DNA of 7,382 nucleotides from Chloroflexota bacterium (GTDB taxonomy: Bacteria; Chloroflexota; Dehalococcoidia; UBA1151; TMED-70): positions 20,232 to 27,613 of the forward strand of contig PBLU01000022.1 in assembly GCA_002721875.1 (NCBI GenBank), given 5' to 3'. The notes beneath the pieces were generated by a model that was not told where the DNA came from, did not search any database, and worked only from the letters and a program-made list of their open reading frames with translations. Below are positions 1 through 6,345 of the stretch, one piece after another. A program made the position numbers and the translations under genes. How positions within the stretch are numbered: position 1 is the stretch's first letter; each line of letters starts with the position of its first letter.

Positions 1-392
1 CCACCTGCAATATCTTTATCCATTGCAAGCACACGGTAGAAACTTTCATTAGTAAAAACTATATCACTATCAATCCACAATTGATAATCATAGTTTAGTT
101 TGCCATCCCAAGGTAATTGATCAGGTCCTCGTAATACATTTGCACCTAAAACCTTACATCTAGCAAAGTTTACCATAGAACTATAGTCTTGTGCTATTTG
201 TATATTTGCTCCGTTCTGTACCAACTCAAAGCAGAGTGATACGAAATTCTTTAGAAAGATATATGAGACACCTCTGCCTGGTAAACAAAATACAATACTT
301 TTACCTTTGAGAAGTTCCTTTGTCTTTTCAATATCAAAAGCACCTTCTTTCGCAGTAGGTGATTTAGATACCACCTTAAATCCTTTAGCCAT
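1..392 (-). CDS. Glycosyltransferase, GT-A-like (N-terminal part, runs off left edge)
   Basis: This partial gene begins at the ATG at 390-392 and is open for 130 codons to the window edge, where it is cut off. A hydrophobic strand and loop at residues about 33-42 (SIVFCLPGRG) is followed by a helical stretch, an NFARCK segment near 80, LRGPD near 91, and a WIDSDIVF segment near 111-118. The last contains a DxD (DSD) motif, the metal and nucleotide-sugar binding signature of GT-A fold glycosyltransferases. Marine T4-like phages commonly carry proteins with this arrangement in their sugar-modification islands. The likely role is transfer of a sugar from a nucleotide-sugar donor to a glycan or other acceptor; donor and acceptor cannot be told. 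No clear Shine-Dalgarno sequence precedes the ATG, but a strong promoter lies just upstream (414-442), so the gene probably has its own transcript rather than depending only on the SGNH/carbamoyltransferase run. Confidence 0.75.
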   Translation of the reverse strand, partial: MAKGFKVVSKSPTAKEGAFDIEKTKELLKGKSIVFCLPGRGVSYIFLKNFVSLCFELVQNGANIQIAQDYSSMVNFARCKVLGANVLRGPDQLPWDGKLNYDYQLWIDSDIVFTNESFYRVLAMDKDIAG

Positions 393-413
393 AATTACAG
401 TTCAGTCATAATC

Positions 414-442
414 ATTATAACACTTTATATAGCGTCTATCAA
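414..442 (-). promoter_or_regulatory. Strong sigma70-type promoter for the leftward glycosyltransferase gene
   Basis: On the minus strand TTGATA (442-437) is followed by a 17-base spacer and a perfect TATAAT (419-414). The spacer ends in TGT, giving an extended -10 (TGnTATAAT). The predicted start point is near 407, leaving a leader of about 15 bases before the ATG at 392. The promoter overlaps the last codons of the SGNH hydrolase gene. It resembles the host-type promoters used for phage early genes. The match is seen directly; activity is inferred. Confidence 0.75.
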
Positions 443-1069
443 CTCAATGATTTTATTTGCTATTGCTTTATGTCCTTCTGCACTTGGATGCCCACCATCT
501 AGACCATTTGCATAATAGTTTGGATTATCTCTTGTATGTTTAAATAAATCCATATGCGTCCACACTGGTTTATAATCTTTACACAAACTTCTCCAATATC
601 CTATTTTGTTACGATAGAATTTTTCTGGTCTTCTTAGTGTGGGTTCATAGTGATCTGCTATAATAGACACATATTTTTGACCAATGCTCTTGCAAAACGA
701 ATCAAATAAAAATATATTCTTCCACAAATTCTCATTACCTAATACATCATTGTATACTCTTGTATAGTAATATCTCTGTTTCATACTACTTACCCTTTGT
801 GGTGTCCACGATAGAGGATCTCCATTTTCAACATAATACTCTATTCTTGAAGTCACGGTATATTGTATGACAGCTATGTCTGCTTTATTATTCTGAAGGT
901 AATTAATTGAGTTTCTTACAATGCAATCATTACTGATGCCACATTCTGATAAGTTAGTGTGTTGAGATTTATAATGATTAGAGACAAGTGTGCTGAACCT
1001 TTCATTATGTCTGTCTTTTAATTCATCTCCCCATGTTATGCTACACCCACTAAAAAACAGTGACATCAT
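425..1069 (-). CDS. SGNH/GDSL-family hydrolase (esterase or acyltransferase), 214 aa
   Basis: The protein opens with FFSGCSITWGDEL, the block I motif of SGNH hydrolases; the nucleophile is Ser10 (numbered from the start chosen here). A GISND segment near 44-48 fits block II with its Gly and Asn, IQYTVTSRIEYY near 68-79 fits block III, and DGGHPSAEGH at 191-200 supplies the DxxH pair (Asp191, His194) of the catalytic site. The order and spacing suit an active enzyme of usual length for short phage members. Family members remove or move acyl groups on carbohydrates and lipids; here O-acetyl editing of a glycan is likely but unproven. The reading frame stays open to an ATG at 1093, but the ATG at 1067-1069 is preferred: TGAGGA lies six bases upstream and it places the GCS motif at the usual distance from the N terminus. 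The gene overlaps the end of the carbamoyltransferase gene by 20 bases, which suggests coupled translation. Confidence 0.82.
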   Translation of the reverse strand: MMSLFFSGCSITWGDELKDRHNERFSTLVSNHYKSQHTNLSECGISNDCIVRNSINYLQNNKADIAVIQYTVTSRIEYYVENGDPLSWTPQRVSSMKQRYYYTRVYNDVLGNENLWKNIFLFDSFCKSIGQKYVSIIADHYEPTLRRPEKFYRNKIGYWRSLCKDYKPVWTHMDLFKHTRDNPNYYANGLDGGHPSAEGHKAIANKIIELIDAI

Positions 1070-2426
1070 ACTTTTCCTCAAATAATTTTGCATCTTGAAT
1101 TGTATTTACCATGGGTTTTCCCTTTATATTCAGAGATGTATTCAATAATACAGGACATCCAGTACGTTCGTACCAGCACTCCAGTATGGGTCTTAGAATA
1201 CTGTCTGAGTCTTTTGGTACTGTTTGTACCCTAGCAGACCCATCGACGTGTATACAGGCAGGTATCGCCCTTGGTTGCTTACATTTATAAACGTAAGACA
1301 TATACCTTGATTGTTTAGGCATGTCAAAGTAATCTTGACAGTGCTCTTCAAGTATAGCAGGTGCGAAAGGTCTGAACAAATCTCTTTTCTTGATGTTGTT
1401 TACTAAGTCTTTTGTTTCTGCTTGTCTCGGATCCGCCAGAAGACTTCTATTGCCGAGAGCACGAGGACCAAACTCAGCACGACCATTCGCAACCCCCACG
1501 ACTCTTTTTTCGAGGAGTGCATCAACAACTCTCCTTGGATCACAGAACTTTTGTATATTATATCCTAGGTAGGGACTGAAGGCAACCTTCTTACCATATG
1601 CTAGACATGCTGCCCCCAGAGCACCCCCTGCGTCACCAGGACAAGGCATAATCCACATGTTATACATTTCCCTCAATCCAGTGTTTACGACACAGTTGAG
1701 AGCAACACCACCCCCATAGCAGATATTCTTACTGTATGTTGATGCTCTTGCAAATATATTGTTGAGTTCTAATTGTAGTATTCTCTCTGCACTCTTTGCG
1801 ATATCACACTTATCATAGTCACCCAATCTCGCTCCCTTGTGATTATTCTTATGTAACTGCCTTTCTACCACGTTCATATTCACAGGATTACCAAACGCTG
1901 CCATACCCATAAAGATATACTCTTCATCTAAAGGACGCAATCCCGCCCACTTTGTGAGTGCTGAGTACCATAAACCTATAGATTGCGGATACCACTGCGA
2001 CCATCTCTTTTTATATACTGCTTTTCCGTCTTTATATTCCGCAGTCCATATTGATGTAGTATCCCATTCTCCTATACTATCAACCACTACACATGCTGCT
2101 TGTTCAAACGGAGAGGTTTGAAACGCTGCTGCTGCATGAGACTTATGATGACTGTGATACTCAGTGGGTTGAAGTGATAGATTCCTAGGTCTATACCATG
2201 CCTTCTGACCTGCAAAGAACTGTCTAGTCCTCTTCAACCAAGGTCTCTCATAGAACGCTATCTTACCATCAGTAGAAATCAATAGTGCTGTAGACGCTGC
2301 TGTCAGATCAAGATGCTTGTCATGCTTTATCTTTGAGTATCTCTCTGAGTGTGCTGCATAACAAATTTTACCATTGTTGACTACAGCGACTGCTGCGTCA
2401 TGGAATCCTTCAGCGAATCCAATCAT
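1050..2426 (-). CDS. Carbamoyltransferase, NodU/CmcH/TobZ family, 458 aa
   Basis: Enzymes of this family move a carbamoyl group from carbamoyl phosphate, through an adenylated intermediate, onto a hydroxyl of a sugar or other acceptor. The Kae1-like N-terminal domain is clear: GFHDAAVAVV near 7-16, an HSERYSKIKHD segment near 26-36, the metal-binding HHKSHAA (His93 and His97) and VVVDSIGEWDT near 113-123 with Asp116. CYGGGVALN (237-245) and PCPGDAGGALGAA (261-273) close this domain. The C-terminal domain shows GRAEFGPRALGNRSLLADPR (315-334), FRPFAPAILEE and CPVLLNTSLNIKGKP (424-438). All main motifs are present, so it is probably active. It is shorter than NodU/CmcH proteins (usually about 540-600 aa), mostly through a compact middle and a clipped tail after NTIQDA. 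The start follows a good AGGGGA site, and the first codons overlap the upstream gene by 17 bases. Its G+C content is visibly higher than that of its upstream neighbours. Confidence 0.93.
   Translation of the reverse strand: MIGFAEGFHDAAVAVVNNGKICYAAHSERYSKIKHDKHLDLTAASTALLISTDGKIAFYERPWLKRTRQFFAGQKAWYRPRNLSLQPTEYHSHHKSHAAAAFQTSPFEQAACVVVDSIGEWDTTSIWTAEYKDGKAVYKKRWSQWYPQSIGLWYSALTKWAGLRPLDEEYIFMGMAAFGNPVNMNVVERQLHKNNHKGARLGDYDKCDIAKSAERILQLELNNIFARASTYSKNICYGGGVALNCVVNTGLREMYNMWIMPCPGDAGGALGAACLAYGKKVAFSPYLGYNIQKFCDPRRVVDALLEKRVVGVANGRAEFGPRALGNRSLLADPRQAETKDLVNNIKKRDLFRPFAPAILEEHCQDYFDMPKQSRYMSYVYKCKQPRAIPACIHVDGSARVQTVPKDSDSILRPILECWYERTGCPVLLNTSLNIKGKPMVNTIQDAKLFEEKYDVTVF
1075..1080 (-). 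promoter_or_regulatory. Ribosome-binding site deciding the SGNH hydrolase start
   Basis: The minus-strand sequence TGAGGA, with core GAGG at 1079-1076, sits six bases before the ATG at 1069. It lies inside the coding sequence of the upstream carbamoyltransferase. It also lies downstream of the alternative ATG at 1093, so it can only serve the shorter start. Confidence 0.65.
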
Positions 2427-3519
2427 ATATTCTTCCCCTTTTTCTCATATCTTTCATTTTTCTCATTGTAACATACTCTTTCGCCAATCGCTCATAATAT
2501 TTACGTTCGGGGTAATTACCAGGATGTGTAGCAGTTCGTGGTAGACTGTTATTATCAAAACCAAAGAATTCTTTGTAATCGTCTCGATCCATATTAAAAT
2601 AAATTGGTTCCAAACCTCTTTCTTGAAAATACCATTCAATTCTTCTTAGATTTTTTACGATATTATCAAAGTAATTCCATACTACGCTTTTGTCGATTTT
2701 TGATATATCTGAAATATCCTCAGTAGACATTCTTTCTAATACATGTTTATTACTAAATCTTTTTAATTTACTGGCAAGACAATCAATTATATCTTCTTTG
2801 TATGGAATGATATTTTTTCTTTTCTTAAATATTTTTAGAACATATTTTTCAAGATCACTTATATCTGACATATTCATATTCATACTACCTATCATTTTTC
2901 TACCCATCACATGAAAGGGTTCAATGATTATATCAGCATCTAACAACTCATCCAAACAAGGCAAAATATATTTTGTATTATTCTCCATATATGGATCTAA
3001 AAATGAATTTAGATAGTTTCTACATGGTGATACTGGAAAATACTTGAGCAAATCGCAAAAATATTTGTCAGTAAAGAATACTTCAACAGGATCTTTATCT
3101 TTCATCAAAGTATCTGGAGGTCTTCTTTCTTCAACACCTCCAAAGTACTTTTTCATCAAATCACCCCCTTTTTCAAGAGTATTAGAAGTAAGTTTGATTC
3201 TTAGTCCTAGCATTTCGTCTTCATCGGGATTATTCGATAAAGAATTTACAACCTCTAGGTATTCATGTAATTCTGGACATATTACACCTTTTGATTCTTG
3301 ACCAAACGTTGTTTTGGTTTTTACAGGTGTTTCTACCTCATTTTTTCCTTTTCTTACAACATAAGACTTCTCTATTCTTACACTGTAGTCATTTGGGTCA
3401 TGCGTCTGTTTATAAAAGAAATATGGGAACTTATTTTTTACATATGACTTTTTATTGATTTCTATAAGTTGCATCAAGTGCATTTTACCCATATTGGGTA
3501 TTGCCCAATAATTAATCAT
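2410..3519 (-). CDS. Protein of unknown function, 369 aa, in the glycan-modification operon
   Basis: I do not recognise this protein. It is hydrophilic, rich in Lys, Asp, Glu and Tyr, with no signal peptide or membrane segment, so it is probably cytoplasmic. Visible points are an N-terminal hydrophobic strand with a glycine turn (INYWAIPNMGKMHL), a central DADIIIEPFHVMGRKMIG stretch near 195-212, a helical segment before YFNMDRDDYKEFFGFD near 307-322, and a basic C terminus (MRKMKDMRKRG). The strand, turn and helix at the start and the Asp/Tyr-rich end are loosely like the sulfotransferase-type neighbours, but no RDPxRR motif is present, so kinship is only a guess. The frame is open back to a GTG at 3573, but that codon lacks a ribosome-binding site and would cover a separate 29-codon gene. 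The ATG pair at 3522/3519 directly after GAGG overlaps that gene's stop codon and is preferred; M29 at 3489 is another option. Confidence 0.7.
   Translation of the reverse strand: MINYWAIPNMGKMHLMQLIEINKKSYVKNKFPYFFYKQTHDPNDYSVRIEKSYVVRKGKNEVETPVKTKTTFGQESKGVICPELHEYLEVVNSLSNNPDEDEMLGLRIKLTSNTLEKGGDLMKKYFGGVEERRPPDTLMKDKDPVEVFFTDKYFCDLLKYFPVSPCRNYLNSFLDPYMENNTKYILPCLDELLDADIIIEPFHVMGRKMIGSMNMNMSDISDLEKYVLKIFKKRKNIIPYKEDIIDCLASKLKRFSNKHVLERMSTEDISDISKIDKSVVWNYFDNIVKNLRRIEWYFQERGLEPIYFNMDRDDYKEFFGFDNNSLPRTATHPGNYPERKYYERLAKEYVTMRKMKDMRKRGRIYDWIR
2434..2439 (-). promoter_or_regulatory. Ribosome-binding site of the carbamoyltransferase gene
   Basis: The minus-strand sequence AGGGGA, within a longer purine run, lies seven bases before the ATG at 2426 and inside the last codons of the upstream 369-aa gene. 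It supports this ATG even though the family motif GFHD then begins only seven residues in. Confidence 0.65.
3492..3510 (-). other. Small hairpin at the start of the 369-aa gene
   Basis: A perfect 7-bp stem, TATTGGG pairing with CCCAATA, with a 5-base loop, lies nine bases after the preferred ATG (3519) and just before the in-frame ATG at 3489. It could slow or position ribosomes near the start. It is too short and lacks the U-run needed for a terminator. Confidence 0.4.
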
Positions 3520-3601
3520 CATCCTCGTAAATGTAAGGATCTTGGCGACGCAATTTCCATAATTTATACTCACCTTTGATCCAATTCCAAAGTTTTTTCA
3601 T
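3512..3601 (-). CDS. Mini-protein, 29 aa, coupled to the sulfotransferase-like gene
   Basis: An ATG at 3601 overlaps the TGA of the upstream sulfotransferase-like gene in an ATGA junction, and the frame runs 29 codons to a TAA at 3512-3514. The product begins MKKLWNWIKGEY, has a strongly basic, Trp-rich amphipathic middle (three Trp; KLWKLRR), and ends DPYIYEDDD, an acidic tail of a style often seen at the ends of small marine phage proteins. Its stop overlaps the start region of the 369-aa gene, so it fits neatly between its neighbours. No Shine-Dalgarno is visible; translation would rely on coupling. Its role is unknown; a small binding partner or adaptor for an adjacent enzyme, or a peptide that keeps ribosomes loaded for the next gene, are possible. 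Confidence 0.6.
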   Translation of the reverse strand: MKKLWNWIKGEYKLWKLRRQDPYIYEDDD

Positions 3602-4479
3602 TTTTTCAACCATAACTGAGGTATATATCCAAATTCTTTTTGGAAGTTGTTATAAACCCATTCTAACTTATTTCTACCGTATTGTAAATCATTATTTGAC
3701 AAATCTTGCATATCTGAACTCCACTGATCTCTGAGACCTTTTATTTCTGGTCTTTTTGTTCCTCTCTCTGGAAAATATACATTATCATGCATTTTTTCAA
3801 TTTTCATGCCTATAAAGTCAGACAATCCACTTGGATCTTCCCATACTTCTTCCATAATAACAGGATACACTTTTTTGAAAGCGGATTTCCAATTATTCAA
3901 GTTTTTAATGTAATCTGGCACCAAAAAAGGTTCAGGGCGATCTAATTTTGATTTCCAATAAGAAATACTGTCAGGATACTGCTTTTTTATCATCTGCCAC
4001 TCAATATGATCTTCAGAACTCATTTTATACTTTTTATACTTCGCTGAAAGATGTGAATATGATCTACGCACAGGATCCCTCCAAATCATCGTAACTCTTA
4101 CATCAAATTCTTCTTCTAATGCAGGTGCTATCTCTTTGAGGAAGTAATCTGGTAGATCACCGTTGCTATTTGAGAAATCACAAACACCTCTATGACTATC
4201 CTTTACTTTACTCTTCATATACTGAATATACCATAGCAATGTGGTATTTTTTCTTATAAAATCAAACTTTCTATGTTTTTGTTTATTGTGCCATATGCTT
4301 TTCGCTAAAACTGGATTATATTTACTCTCATACAAGTAGTGTAACATATGAGGTTCTGTAATCGATTTATCACCTGATAAATTATGATGAACATAACCCA
4401 CTTTATCAAAAGTGTAGCATAATGGTTTTGTGGCAGACCAACCAACACCTGCGTTTATGTGAAGAATCGGTTTGGTCAT
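3598..4479 (-). CDS. Sulfotransferase-like protein 1, 293 aa (leftward paralogue)
   Basis: Sulfotransferases move sulfate from PAPS to a hydroxyl or amine. The N-terminal strand and loop ILHINAGVGWSATKPL (5-20) sits where the 5'-phosphosulfate loop is expected, though in altered form. CDFSNSNGDLP (100-110) occupies the place of the GE/GD-x-SP segment of carbohydrate sulfotransferases. VRVTMIWRDPVRRSYSHL (127-144) is a good match to the 3'-phosphate-binding strand and helix with the RDPxxR...S pattern. A conserved IMEEVWED (208-215) and FPERGTKRP follow. The closest relative in the window is the divergent gene at 4511-5431 (DFSNSN, LKEIAPALE, RDPVRRSYS and DQW-SD are all shared). The frame is open back to 4599, but the first 40 codons would be antisense to that gene; the ATG at 4479 matches the paralogue's N terminus. 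No ribosome-binding site is obvious. It heads the leftward run. Confidence 0.75.
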   Translation of the reverse strand: MTKPILHINAGVGWSATKPLCYTFDKVGYVHHNLSGDKSITEPHMLHYLYESKYNPVLAKSIWHNKQKHRKFDFIRKNTTLLWYIQYMKSKVKDSHRGVCDFSNSNGDLPDYFLKEIAPALEEEFDVRVTMIWRDPVRRSYSHLSAKYKKYKMSSEDHIEWQMIKKQYPDSISYWKSKLDRPEPFLVPDYIKNLNNWKSAFKKVYPVIMEEVWEDPSGLSDFIGMKIEKMHDNVYFPERGTKRPEIKGLRDQWSSDMQDLSNNDLQYGRNKLEWVYNNFQKEFGYIPQLWLKK

Positions 4480-4565
4480 AATATTTTTAATTTCAGGTAT
4501 ATATAAATTTATGAAGGTAAGAACTCCTCTTATAATTGGTGCAGGGACTGGTTGGTGTGCTACAA
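4428..4565. repeat. Imperfect inverted repeat: P-loop codons of the divergent paralogues
   Basis: TTGTGGCAGACCAACCA at 4428-4444 is the reverse complement, with two mismatches, of TGGTTGGTGTGCTACAA at 4549-4565. Both arms encode the modified phosphosulfate loop of the two divergent sulfotransferase-like genes. The repeat is therefore a trace of inverted duplication rather than a regulatory site. Confidence 0.55.
4480..4510. promoter_or_regulatory. 31-bp spacer between divergent sulfotransferase-like genes
   Basis: This very AT-rich spacer separates two divergent starts (4479 on minus, 4511 on plus). A perfect palindrome ATAAATTTAT (4503-4512) creates TATAAAT on the plus strand (4502-4508) and CATAAAT on the minus strand (4513-4507), both close to the T4-type late -10 element TATAAATA. 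The minus-strand copy would start RNA about 20 bases before the leftward ATG, which is plausible. The plus-strand copy is too near the ATG at 4511 unless that message is leaderless. I see no good TTGACA/TATAAT pair on either strand. Promoter assignment is inference. Confidence 0.4.
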
Positions 4566-5431
4566 GTCCGCTTTTTATGACTTTGCAGTGCTTCCACAAG
4601 TGTGCTCATGTTGGTTTACAAAAAGAGGATCATCTTTTATACCATGTATACACTGATGATGCTTGGAAGTGGAGAAAACCCAGTTATGAGAAAGTTATAA
4701 GATCTTCTATGAGTCCAGTTTCTAAAGAGGAGTGGGGAAGACAGTGTAAATATGCTTTTCATCAAAATCTTGACGAAATTCATGAATTATTCCAAAAACC
4801 GACGTTAGAAACTTATATTAAGTATTATACAAGACATTATCAGAGAGTAAAACACGAATATCAGTATGTTGCTGATTTTTCTAACAGTAATTCTGAATTA
4901 CCAGTTAGTTTTTTACAAGAAATCGCACCAGAACTCAAAAAACACTTTGATATCAAGGTTTTAATAATTTTTAGAGATCCAGTTCGCAGATCGTACAGCG
5001 AAATGTCTGCAATCTACCAAAAATTCAAAAATATTCGTGAAAAATACCCAACATCTAAAGATTATTGGAGAAGTTATCTTAAGATGAAATATTATAGCAT
5101 GAATTTCGAGTATGTCAAGAGGATAAAGTATTATAAGTCGGTTTTTAGTACGTTACCCATCGTTTCTGAGGATCTTTGGGGTGGAAAAAACGATTCTTTA
5201 GCAAAACTTAGTAATTTTTTACAATATGACATCAAAAAACTATGGCCAAATTGCTATTATCCTGAAATGGGAACAAAAACACCTGTTCTTGAAAGAAAAT
5301 GGAATCTTAGTGACCAGTGGGGATCTGATTTAGAGGATTTAACTGATGAAGACTTGAGTTTTGGTCGAAAATACCTTGAAAAATACTATGATGAGTGGTA
5401 TAATGAGTTTGGAACAACTCCTTGGGGGTGA
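4511..5431 (+). CDS. Sulfotransferase-like protein 2, 306 aa (first rightward paralogue)
   Basis: The order of motifs follows PAPS-dependent sulfotransferases: LIIGAGTGWCATSPL (7-21) in the place of the phosphosulfate loop, ADFSNSNSELP (121-131), then DIKVLIIFRDPVRRSYSEMS (147-166) as the 3'-phosphate-binding strand and helix. SEDLWGG (219-225) and FLQYDIKKLWPNCYYPEMG correspond to the family's late E-D-L/FL segment. The protein is about the usual length for short bacterial members, has no signal peptide or membrane span, and should be cytoplasmic. It pairs most closely with the leftward gene at 3598-4479. The frame is open from 4472, but the ATG at 4511 is preferred because it aligns with the other copies and keeps the spacer free. 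A weak AGG lies 13 bases upstream. The TGA overlaps the next gene's ATG by one base. Confidence 0.78.
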   Translation: MKVRTPLIIGAGTGWCATSPLFMTLQCFHKCAHVGLQKEDHLLYHVYTDDAWKWRKPSYEKVIRSSMSPVSKEEWGRQCKYAFHQNLDEIHELFQKPTLETYIKYYTRHYQRVKHEYQYVADFSNSNSELPVSFLQEIAPELKKHFDIKVLIIFRDPVRRSYSEMSAIYQKFKNIREKYPTSKDYWRSYLKMKYYSMNFEYVKRIKYYKSVFSTLPIVSEDLWGGKNDSLAKLSNFLQYDIKKLWPNCYYPEMGTKTPVLERKWNLSDQWGSDLEDLTDEDLSFGRKYLEKYYDEWYNEFGTTPWG

Positions 5432-6345
5432 TGATTGAGCAAAATATCACTCCTAGACACCCAAAAATGCTACTAATAGCTGGATGGCGTTGGGCAGCGA
5501 CCTCGCCATTGATCTATACTCTACAAAGATACTCAAAATATGCACATTTTGGTTATACAAAGCGGTTCACATCTAGTTTAAATACCGATATCTACGAACG
5601 TGTATGCAATAATACATGGGAAAACTATAAAAGTTATGAACCATCCAGTCATCGAATGAATCTCACTGTTGATCTTGAGCCTCTTCATGATTTTTCTACC
5701 ACACATTTTACTCGACTCATGGCAGGTGACCATACTATATCAAAGCAAATTGATTTTTTTCATGCACTTCATGATCATGTCCTTACTAAAGGTTATAAGT
5801 CTGTGGGTATCATGTTGACAGATGAACAAAAATATAGTGAATTACTCATGTCTGAGTTTGATATCAAGGTTCTTTGGATTGCAAGAGATCCTGTTCGTCG
5901 TGCCTTTTCAGAATTTCTTCACCACTCTAAAATAAATTGCGATTTCTATCGTTTAAACGAAAAAATGTGCTTATTCTTTCGTTTTCATGTTATTGATTAT
6001 ATAAAAAAGATCAATAAATTAAATAAAAAATTTGGTGAGGATAAAACTCATATAGTTGTTATGGAAGAACTATGGGAAGGAGATGGCACTGCTAAAAAAG
6101 AACTTTCAGAGTTCTTAGACCACCCTATTACAGACCTTTGGAAAAACCTTTACTGTCCTGATAGAGGACACCATGTAAAATACGACAAAGATGTCCCTTG
6201 TCAAGCATATGGACAAGACTTATTTGAACTTACACCTGATTTATACAATAATATAAAAAAACAATATCAACATATCTACGATGATTGGGAGAATCATTTT
6301 GGTTCTCTTCCTCTACATTGGGGACAACCAGTAGCGTATTCATGA
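5431..6345 (+). CDS. Sulfotransferase-like protein 3, 304 aa, with altered motifs
   Basis: This copy keeps the strand, turn and helix AGWRWAATSPLIYTLQR (17-33), the NLTVDLEPLHDFS segment (77-89), DIKVLWIARDPVRRAFS (144-160) and the C-terminal VMEELWEGDGTAKKEL region (210-225). It is closest to the next gene, with long near-identical stretches. Two differences stand out. The loop reads GWRW where the other copies read G-x-G-W, and the GDYNYRSN-type segment before the PAPS-binding strand is shortened to GIMLTDEQ, losing the conserved Asp and Asn. Activity may therefore be reduced, or specificity changed. The start is the ATG at 5431 in a TGATG junction with the upstream gene, next to a run of five G; an upstream in-frame TTG at 5422 is unlikely. 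An ATG at 5467 is a further option that would match the N termini of the paralogues more tightly. Confidence 0.72.
   Translation: MIEQNITPRHPKMLLIAGWRWAATSPLIYTLQRYSKYAHFGYTKRFTSSLNTDIYERVCNNTWENYKSYEPSSHRMNLTVDLEPLHDFSTTHFTRLMAGDHTISKQIDFFHALHDHVLTKGYKSVGIMLTDEQKYSELLMSEFDIKVLWIARDPVRRAFSEFLHHSKINCDFYRLNEKMCLFFRFHVIDYIKKINKLNKKFGEDKTHIVVMEELWEGDGTAKKELSEFLDHPITDLWKNLYCPDRGHHVKYDKDVPCQAYGQDLFELTPDLYNNIKKQYQHIYDDWENHFGSLPLHWGQPVAYS
5783..5804 (+). repeat. 22-bp direct repeat shared with 6682-6703
   Basis: A stretch of 22 identical bases encoding TKGYKSV occurs here in copy 3 and again at 6682-6703 in copy 4. It is one of the conserved blocks left by tandem duplication of these genes. Confidence 0.7.
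5839..5864 (+). repeat. 26-bp direct repeat shared with 6759-6784
   Basis: Twenty-six identical bases encode ELLMSEFDI just before the RDPxRR motif in copy 3; the same string is found at 6759-6784 in copy 4. Differences either side are mostly at third codon positions, so the protein is kept while the DNA drifts. Confidence 0.75.
6061..6086 (+). repeat. 26-bp direct repeat shared with 6984-7009
   Basis: Twenty-six identical bases encode MEELWEGDG in copy 3 and recur at 6984-7009 in copy 4, 923 bp away. The whole following segment stays similar to the ends of both genes. These identical blocks would allow recombination that deletes or adds a gene copy. Confidence 0.75.

Noticed and set aside
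1390..1572. Plus-strand frame opposite the carbamoyltransferase gene
   Set aside because: It is antisense to conserved motifs of the carbamoyltransferase and has the low-complexity Arg/Ser/Leu look of a shadow frame. The plus-strand frames at 2690-2914, 3044-3301 and 6367-6558 and the minus-strand frames at 6294-6551 and 7153-7365 were rejected for the same kind of reason.
3492..3510. Hairpin as an intrinsic terminator
   Set aside because: The stem is only 7 bp, there is no U-run after it, and it lies inside a coding sequence.
3520..3573. Extension of the 369-aa protein to a GTG start at 3573
   Set aside because: There is no ribosome-binding site before the GTG. The extension lies in a different frame over the 29-codon mini-gene, which has a better start and composition.
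4472..4510. Thirteen-residue N-terminal extension of sulfotransferase-like protein 2
   Set aside because: It would overlap the divergent gene's start and the AT-rich spacer, and alignment with the paralogues supports the ATG at 4511.
4480..4599. Forty-residue N-terminal extension of sulfotransferase-like protein 1
   Set aside because: It would be antisense to the coding start of the divergent gene, and the paralogues begin where the ATG at 4479 begins.
6285..6341. TTG-started extension of sulfotransferase-like protein 4
   Set aside because: The extra 19 residues read through the conserved C terminus of the upstream gene in another frame, and the ATGA junction at 6342 gives a normal coupled start.
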